From Streptomyces adelaidensis (GTDB lineage: Bacteria > Actinomycetota > Actinomycetes > Streptomycetales > Streptomycetaceae): a DNA stretch of 64,000 nucleotides. The position numbers and the translations under genes are program-made. Under the pieces are notes generated by a model. The model had not been told where the DNA came from. It worked only from the letters and a program-made list of their open reading frames with translations, and searched no databases. Below, piece after piece: positions 59,983-64,000 of this stretch; position 1 is the stretch's first letter; each line of letters opens with the position of its first letter. The stretch spans positions 62,001 to 126,000 of the forward strand of contig NZ_JAEMUX010000005.1 of assembly GCF_016598475.1 (NCBI RefSeq), given 5' to 3'.

Positions 59983-61538
59983 TGGGTATGCCGCGCCAGA
60001 CCGTGACCGTCGGGACCGCCCCGCTCTCCTTCGTCGACGTCGCCGCCGTCGCACGCGATGACGCGACCGTCTGCCTGGGTGACGACGCCTTCTCGGTGCT
60101 GGAGAAGGGCCGGGCCGTGGTGGAGGAACTCGCCTCCGCGCCGAGACCGTCGTACGGCATCTCGACCGGGTTCGGCGCGCTGGCGACCCGGCACATCCCG
60201 CCGGAGCAGCGGGCCCAGCTGCAGCGGTCCCTGGTCCGGTCCCACGCCGCCGGCTCCGGGCAGGAGGTCGAGCGGGAAGTCGTCCGCGGAATGATGCTGC
60301 TGCGGCTCTCGACGCTCGCGACCGGGCACACGGGCGTGCGGGCCGAGACCGCGGAGCGGCTCGCCGCTCTGCTGTCGGCCGGAATCACGCCGGTGGTACG
60401 GGAGTTCGGCTCGCTCGGCTGCTCGGGCGACCTGGCACCGCTCGCTCATTGCGCGCTGGCGTTGATGGGCGAGGGCGAGGTGCGCGACGCGTCAGGTGCC
60501 CTCATGCCCGCCGCGGAGGCACTCACCGCCGCCGGGCTCGGCCCGGTCGAGCTGCACGAGAAGGAGGGCCTCGCCCTCATCAACGGCACCGACGGCATGC
60601 TGGCCCAACTCGTCCTCGCCATCACCGATCTGCGGCGGCTGCTCAAGACCCTGGACATCGCCGCCGCCATGTCCGTCGAGGCACTGCTCGGGACCGACAG
60701 AGCGTTCGCGCCCGACCTCCAGGCACTGCGGCCTCATCCCGGCCAGGCCGCCTCCGCGGCCAACCTGGTCGCGATCATGGCCGGTTCCGGTGTCGTCGCC
60801 TCCCACCGGGGACCGGACTGCACACGCGTGCAGGACGCCTACTCCCTTCGGTGCTCGCCCCAGGTCCACGGCGCCGCACGTGACACCGTGGAGTACGCCG
60901 CCGCGGTGGCCGGCCGCGAGCTGGCCGCCGCCGTCGACAACCCGGTCGTGCTCTTCAGCGACGGACGGGTGGAGTCGAACGGCAACTTCCACGGCGCACC
61001 CGTCGCCCACGCCCTCGATTTCCTGGCGATCGCGGCCGCGGACATCGCCTCGATCAGCGAACGCCGAACCGACCGGTTCCTGGACGTCGCCCGCAACCAC
61101 GGCCTGCCGGCGTTCCTCGCCGACGCCCCCGGTGTGGACAGCGGTTACATGATCGCCCAGTACACCCAGGCCGCGATCGTCTCCGAGCTCAAGCGCCTCG
61201 CGGCACCCGCGTCGGTCGACTCCATACCGTCGAGCGCGATGTTCGAGGACCACGTGTCCATGGGATGGGGCGGGGCCCGCAAACTGCGGCGGGCCGTCGA
61301 CGGCCTCACCCGCGTCATCGCCATCGAGGTCCTCACCGCCGCACGCGCGCTCGATCTACGCGCCCCCTTGACGCCGTCCGCCGCCACCGGCGCGGTCGTG
61401 GCGCTGCTGAGGTCCTCCGGCGTGCCAGGTCCCGGCCCGGACCGGTATCTGTCGCCCGAGATCAACAACACTGTCGAACTCGTCGGCTCAGGCGCCGTTC
61501 TCGCCGCCGTCGAGTCGGTGACGGGAGCCCTCTCATGA
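59982..61538 (+). CDS. Aromatic amino acid lyase, histidine ammonia-lyase-like (MIO enzyme)
   Basis: A 518-residue lyase that should eliminate ammonia from an amino acid to give an arylacrylate. The cofactor-forming tripeptide is CSG (Cys147-Ser148-Gly149) in GSLGCSGDLAPLAH, a form I recall in Streptomyces HutH. Tyr58 in YGISTGFG is the general base. The selectivity pair is Ser87-His88, as in histidine lyases rather than His-Leu (tyrosine) or Phe-Leu (phenylalanine). A change from HutH is Phe421 in AMFEDHVSMG, where HutH has Gln. Its stop overlaps the PKS start by 4 nt, so it is a dedicated supplier of the PKS starter rather than the catabolic enzyme. Urocanate is the expected product, cinnamate an alternative. 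Confidence 0.88.
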   Translation: MGMPRQTVTVGTAPLSFVDVAAVARDDATVCLGDDAFSVLEKGRAVVEELASAPRPSYGISTGFGALATRHIPPEQRAQLQRSLVRSHAAGSGQEVEREVVRGMMLLRLSTLATGHTGVRAETAERLAALLSAGITPVVREFGSLGCSGDLAPLAHCALALMGEGEVRDASGALMPAAEALTAAGLGPVELHEKEGLALINGTDGMLAQLVLAITDLRRLLKTLDIAAAMSVEALLGTDRAFAPDLQALRPHPGQAASAANLVAIMAGSGVVASHRGPDCTRVQDAYSLRCSPQVHGAARDTVEYAAAVAGRELAAAVDNPVVLFSDGRVESNGNFHGAPVAHALDFLAIAAADIASISERRTDRFLDVARNHGLPAFLADAPGVDSGYMIAQYTQAAIVSELKRLAAPASVDSIPSSAMFEDHVSMGWGGARKLRRAVDGLTRVIAIEVLTAARALDLRAPLTPSAATGAVVALLRSSGVPGPGPDRYLSPEINNTVELVGSGAVLAAVESVTGALS

Positions 61539-64000
61539 CCGAATCCCGAGTGACCGGGCCGCGAGTGACCGAACCGCGAGAAGGGGCAGGCATGTCCGCG
61601 ACCCGCGGTGCCGACGACCTGATCCGCCCGTTGCCCGAGCTGCTGCGCACCCACGCGGCGCTGCGCGGGACCAAGGTCGCCTTCTCCGACGAGCGGCGGG
61701 CGGTGACCTATACGGAACTGGAACGGCGTACGGCCCGGCTCGGCGGCCACCTGGTCGCACTGGGTCTGCCCCGGGGCGCGCGGGTGGCGATCCTGCTGGG
61801 CAACCGCGTGGAGATGGTGGAGAGCTACCTCGGCGTCAACCGCGCCGGCTGCGTCGGTGTGCCGGTCAACCCGCACTCCTCCGACGCGGAGCTGCGGCAC
61901 CTGCTCACCGACAGCGACGCCCTAGCGGTGATCACCGACACCGCGCACGCCGACCAGGTGCGCGCGGTACTGCCGCCCGGACCACGGCACCTCGTCGTGG
62001 TCGGCGACCGCCCGGCCCCGGTGTCGTACGAGGGTTCGGACCCGGTGGCGTACGAAGATCCGGAGACGATGGCGTACGAGGGTCTCGCCACGCGCGATCC
62101 CGCCGTCCCGGCACGCGACGATCTCGGTCTGGACGAACCGGCCTTCCTCCTCTACACCTCCGGAACGACGGGCCGCCCCAAGGGCGTGCTGTCCACGCTG
62201 CGCGCCGCGCTGTGGAACGTCGCCTCCTGCTACGTCCCGATCGTCGAACTGTCCGCCGAGGACACGCTGCTGTTCCCGCTGCCCCTGTTCCACACCCTCG
62301 GCCACCACCTGTGCGTGATCGGCACGACCGCGGTCGGCGCCACCGCGCATCTGATGCCGGGGCTCTCCGCCCCCGAGGTGCTCGACGAACTGCGCTCCCG
62401 GCCCTACACGTTCCTGGTCGGCGTGCCGACGATCTACCACAACCTGGTCCATGCCGCCGGTGCGGAAGGACTCACGCTGCCCGCGCTGCGCGTCTGCTTC
62501 ATCGCGGGCGCGGTCAGCACGCCCGCGCTCGCCGAGGCGTTCGAGGCCGCCTTCGGCGTCCGGCTCACCGACAGCTACGGCAGCACCGAGACGAGCGGGA
62601 CGATGACCGCCATGCGGCCCGACGGCGAGCGCGTGCCCGGTTCGTGCGGGCCGCCGGTGCCCGGGCTGAGCCTGCGTGTGGTGGACCCGGACACCGGTGC
62701 CGATGTGCCGACCGGTGCGGAGGGCGAGGTCTGGGTCAGCGGCCCGAACGTCATGCTGGGCTACCACAACCTGCCGGAGGCCACCGCGGAGGTGCTCCGC
62801 GACGGCTGGTACCGCACCGGCGATCTCGCCCGCCAGAGCGACGCCGGGTACCTCTGGATCACCGGCCGGCGCAACGACGTGATCATCCGGGGCGGGGAGA
62901 ACGTGCACCCCACCGAGATCGAGGCCGTACTCGCCCGGGTGCCCGGTGTGCGCGACGCCGCCGTGACCGCACTGGCGCACGACGAGTTCGGCCAGGTCCC
63001 GGTGGCGCTGGTGGTGCCCGACCCCCAGCACGTGGCAGCCGTCGACTGCGCGGAGCTGTTCGCGCGGTGCCGTCGCGACCTCGCCTACTTCAAGGTGCCG
63101 GTGGAGATCCGCGCCGTGACCGCACTGCCGAGGACGGGCACGGGCAAGATCGCGCGCAAGGCGCTGACGGAGCTGCCCGGCCGGCTGCTCGCCGTCGCCG
63201 GCTCCCACGACGGCCTGCACCTCGTGGGAGCCGACGGTGCGCCGGCCCTGCTCCCGGGCACCGCACTGCCCACCGGGGCCGGTCCGCTCGCCGGCCGGGA
63301 CGTGACCCTGGCGGGAGACGCCGGGGACCTCGCGGACCTGATCGCCCGCCACCTCGTGGCCGGTCACGAGGCCCGGCGCGTGGGGCCGTCCGGCACGGAG
63401 GACGGCGTCACCGTCACGGTCACCGGCTCCACCGTGACGATCGCCCCCGCCGGGTCCGCCCCCACCACCCTGGTGCTGGCGGAGGGGTTGACCGACCACC
63501 GGATCCGCAACTCCGTGGACGTCGCGCTGAGCCGGCCGGGCAGCACGCTGGTCGCGACCGTGTGGTCGGCGCCGGCCACCGCACCGGACCGGCTGCCGGC
63601 CAGGGTGGACCTGACCGGGATCACCGGGACCGACCTCGGCGGCAGGCTCGTCGACCTCGTCGCGGGCCAGGTCCACGAGGTGCTGGGCGACGCGGGTGCC
63701 ATCGAGCCGGACCGCGCCCTGCGCGAGTACGGGCTCACTTCGGCGGACGCGGTCCGGCTACGGGACCGGATCGCCGCCGCCGTGGGGCTGCGCCTGCCGA
63801 CGACGCTCGTGTTCGACCACCCTTCGGTCCGTGCGATCGCCGGGCATCTGCGAGGTGAGCTCACCGGTTCACCCGAGCTCACCGGTTCACCCGAGCAGCG
63901 GGCCACGGTCGCCGCGTCGGCCGGCACCGACGTCGATCCGGACGACGATCCCGTGGTGCTCGTCGGTATCGGCTGCCGCTACCCCGGCGGGGTCCGTTCC
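61535..64000 (+). CDS. Type I polyketide synthase, loading region: acyl ligase - unassigned region - ACP - KS (runs off the right edge)
   Basis: The frame from the ATG at 61535 (ATGA overlap with the lyase) stays open to the window end; an ATG at 61592 with AAGGGG is an alternative start. Domains in order: an AMP-dependent acyl ligase with TSGTTGRPKGVL (about residue 206), GSTETSG and the lysine motif RTGTGKIARK (about residue 530); about 150 residues of unassigned sequence; an ACP with its phosphopantetheine serine in YGLTSADAV (about residue 733); and the opening of a ketosynthase (PVVLVGIGCRYPGGV, about residue 808). The ligase would activate a free acid and load it on the ACP as starter, as in PABA- or shikimate-derived starters of other PKS. 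The acid is presumably the product of the adjacent lyase. Confidence 0.9.
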   Translation, partial: MTESRVTGPRVTEPREGAGMSATRGADDLIRPLPELLRTHAALRGTKVAFSDERRAVTYTELERRTARLGGHLVALGLPRGARVAILLGNRVEMVESYLGVNRAGCVGVPVNPHSSDAELRHLLTDSDALAVITDTAHADQVRAVLPPGPRHLVVVGDRPAPVSYEGSDPVAYEDPETMAYEGLATRDPAVPARDDLGLDEPAFLLYTSGTTGRPKGVLSTLRAALWNVASCYVPIVELSAEDTLLFPLPLFHTLGHHLCVIGTTAVGATAHLMPGLSAPEVLDELRSRPYTFLVGVPTIYHNLVHAAGAEGLTLPALRVCFIAGAVSTPALAEAFEAAFGVRLTDSYGSTETSGTMTAMRPDGERVPGSCGPPVPGLSLRVVDPDTGADVPTGAEGEVWVSGPNVMLGYHNLPEATAEVLRDGWYRTGDLARQSDAGYLWITGRRNDVIIRGGENVHPTEIEAVLARVPGVRDAAVTALAHDEFGQVPVALVVPDPQHVAAVDCAELFARCRRDLAYFKVPVEIRAVTALPRTGTGKIARKALTELPGRLLAVAGSHDGLHLVGADGAPALLPGTALPTGAGPLAGRDVTLAGDAGDLADLIARHLVAGHEARRVGPSGTEDGVTVTVTGSTVTIAPAGSAPTTLVLAEGLTDHRIRNSVDVALSRPGSTLVATVWSAPATAPDRLPARVDLTGITGTDLGGRLVDLVAGQVHEVLGDAGAIEPDRALREYGLTSADAVRLRDRIAAAVGLRLPTTLVFDHPSVRAIAGHLRGELTGSPELTGSPEQRATVAASAGTDVDPDDDPVVLVGIGCRYPGGVRS

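Noticed and set aside
1..64000. tRNA or rRNA genes and complete insertion sequences
   Set aside because: None seen by eye; a tRNA scan would be needed to exclude tRNAs in gaps, but the gene-free stretches are short.

Overview
The window is chromosomal DNA of a high-GC actinomycete, almost certainly a Streptomyces. The signs are the very high G+C with GC-biased third positions, frequent GTG starts, many 1- and 4-nt gene overlaps (TGATG, ATGA), Tat-type lipoproteins and hydrolases, and families typical of the genus (SCO6673-like phosphopantetheinyl transferase, DUF1996, MAB_1171c, MmyB-like ligand domain, SARP remnant, Ccr). TTA leucine codons are nearly absent. Annotations come from reading the sequence and recalling families; no search was run.

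Layout. 0-5.2 kb: 5' end of a Ser/Thr kinase gene, a lipoprotein L,D-transpeptidase, a beta-lactamase-fold hydrolase and a Tat-exported sulfatase preceded by short tandem repeats. 5.2-10.5 kb: IclR and MarR regulators divergent from a four-gene catabolic operon (SDR, amidohydrolase, acyl-CoA ligase, MaoC hydratase). 10.6-13.6 kb: GT2 glycosyltransferase, GtrA flippase and a polytopic membrane protein, looking like a three-component cell-surface glycosylation set. 13.6-30.1 kb: a carbohydrate locus. A long leftward operon runs PfkB kinase, sugar-binding lipoprotein, two ABC permeases, GH2, Tat metallophosphoesterase-LamG and Tat PHP phosphoesterase. Divergent from it are a DeoR regulator, a GH4 enzyme and a GH38 alpha-mannosidase. 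The second permease gene carries a stretch resembling an IS200/IS605 right end in its 5' region.

30.2-36.9 kb: sulfotransferase, ATP-grasp ligase, metallophosphoesterase, phosphopantetheinyl transferase, polyprenyl synthetase, a small hypothetical gene and an alpha/beta hydrolase; three of these overlap head to tail. 36.9-41.8 kb: a leftward XRE / ImmA-IrrE / MAB_1171c / FAD-monooxygenase operon and a divergent orphan MmyB-like ligand domain. 41.8-45.7 kb: a 5'-truncated ABC ATPase, an IclR regulator and a VanA / 60-aa protein / VanB oxygenase operon. 45.8-48.7 kb: a DUF1996 exported protein and an unrecognised protein with an acidic repeat tail.

48.9-64 kb: the left part of a biosynthetic gene cluster that continues past the window. 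It has an MFS exporter, an EhpF-like adenylating enzyme fused by overlap to a LuxC-like acyl reductase, an aldehyde dehydrogenase, a P450, a decayed SARP regulator, crotonyl-CoA carboxylase/reductase, a tandem 3-hydroxyacyl-CoA dehydrogenase, a 16-codon reading frame, a histidine-ammonia-lyase-like MIO enzyme and the start of a type I PKS (acyl ligase - ACP - KS). The lyase overlaps the PKS start by 4 nt. The simplest reading is that the lyase makes an arylacrylic acid (urocanate by sequence resemblance), the PKS ligase domain loads it as starter, and Ccr plus the dehydrogenase supply an alkylmalonyl-CoA extender. The two TTA codons I found inside genes are both in this cluster, which suggests bldA control. 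This is the most likely place for undescribed biology.
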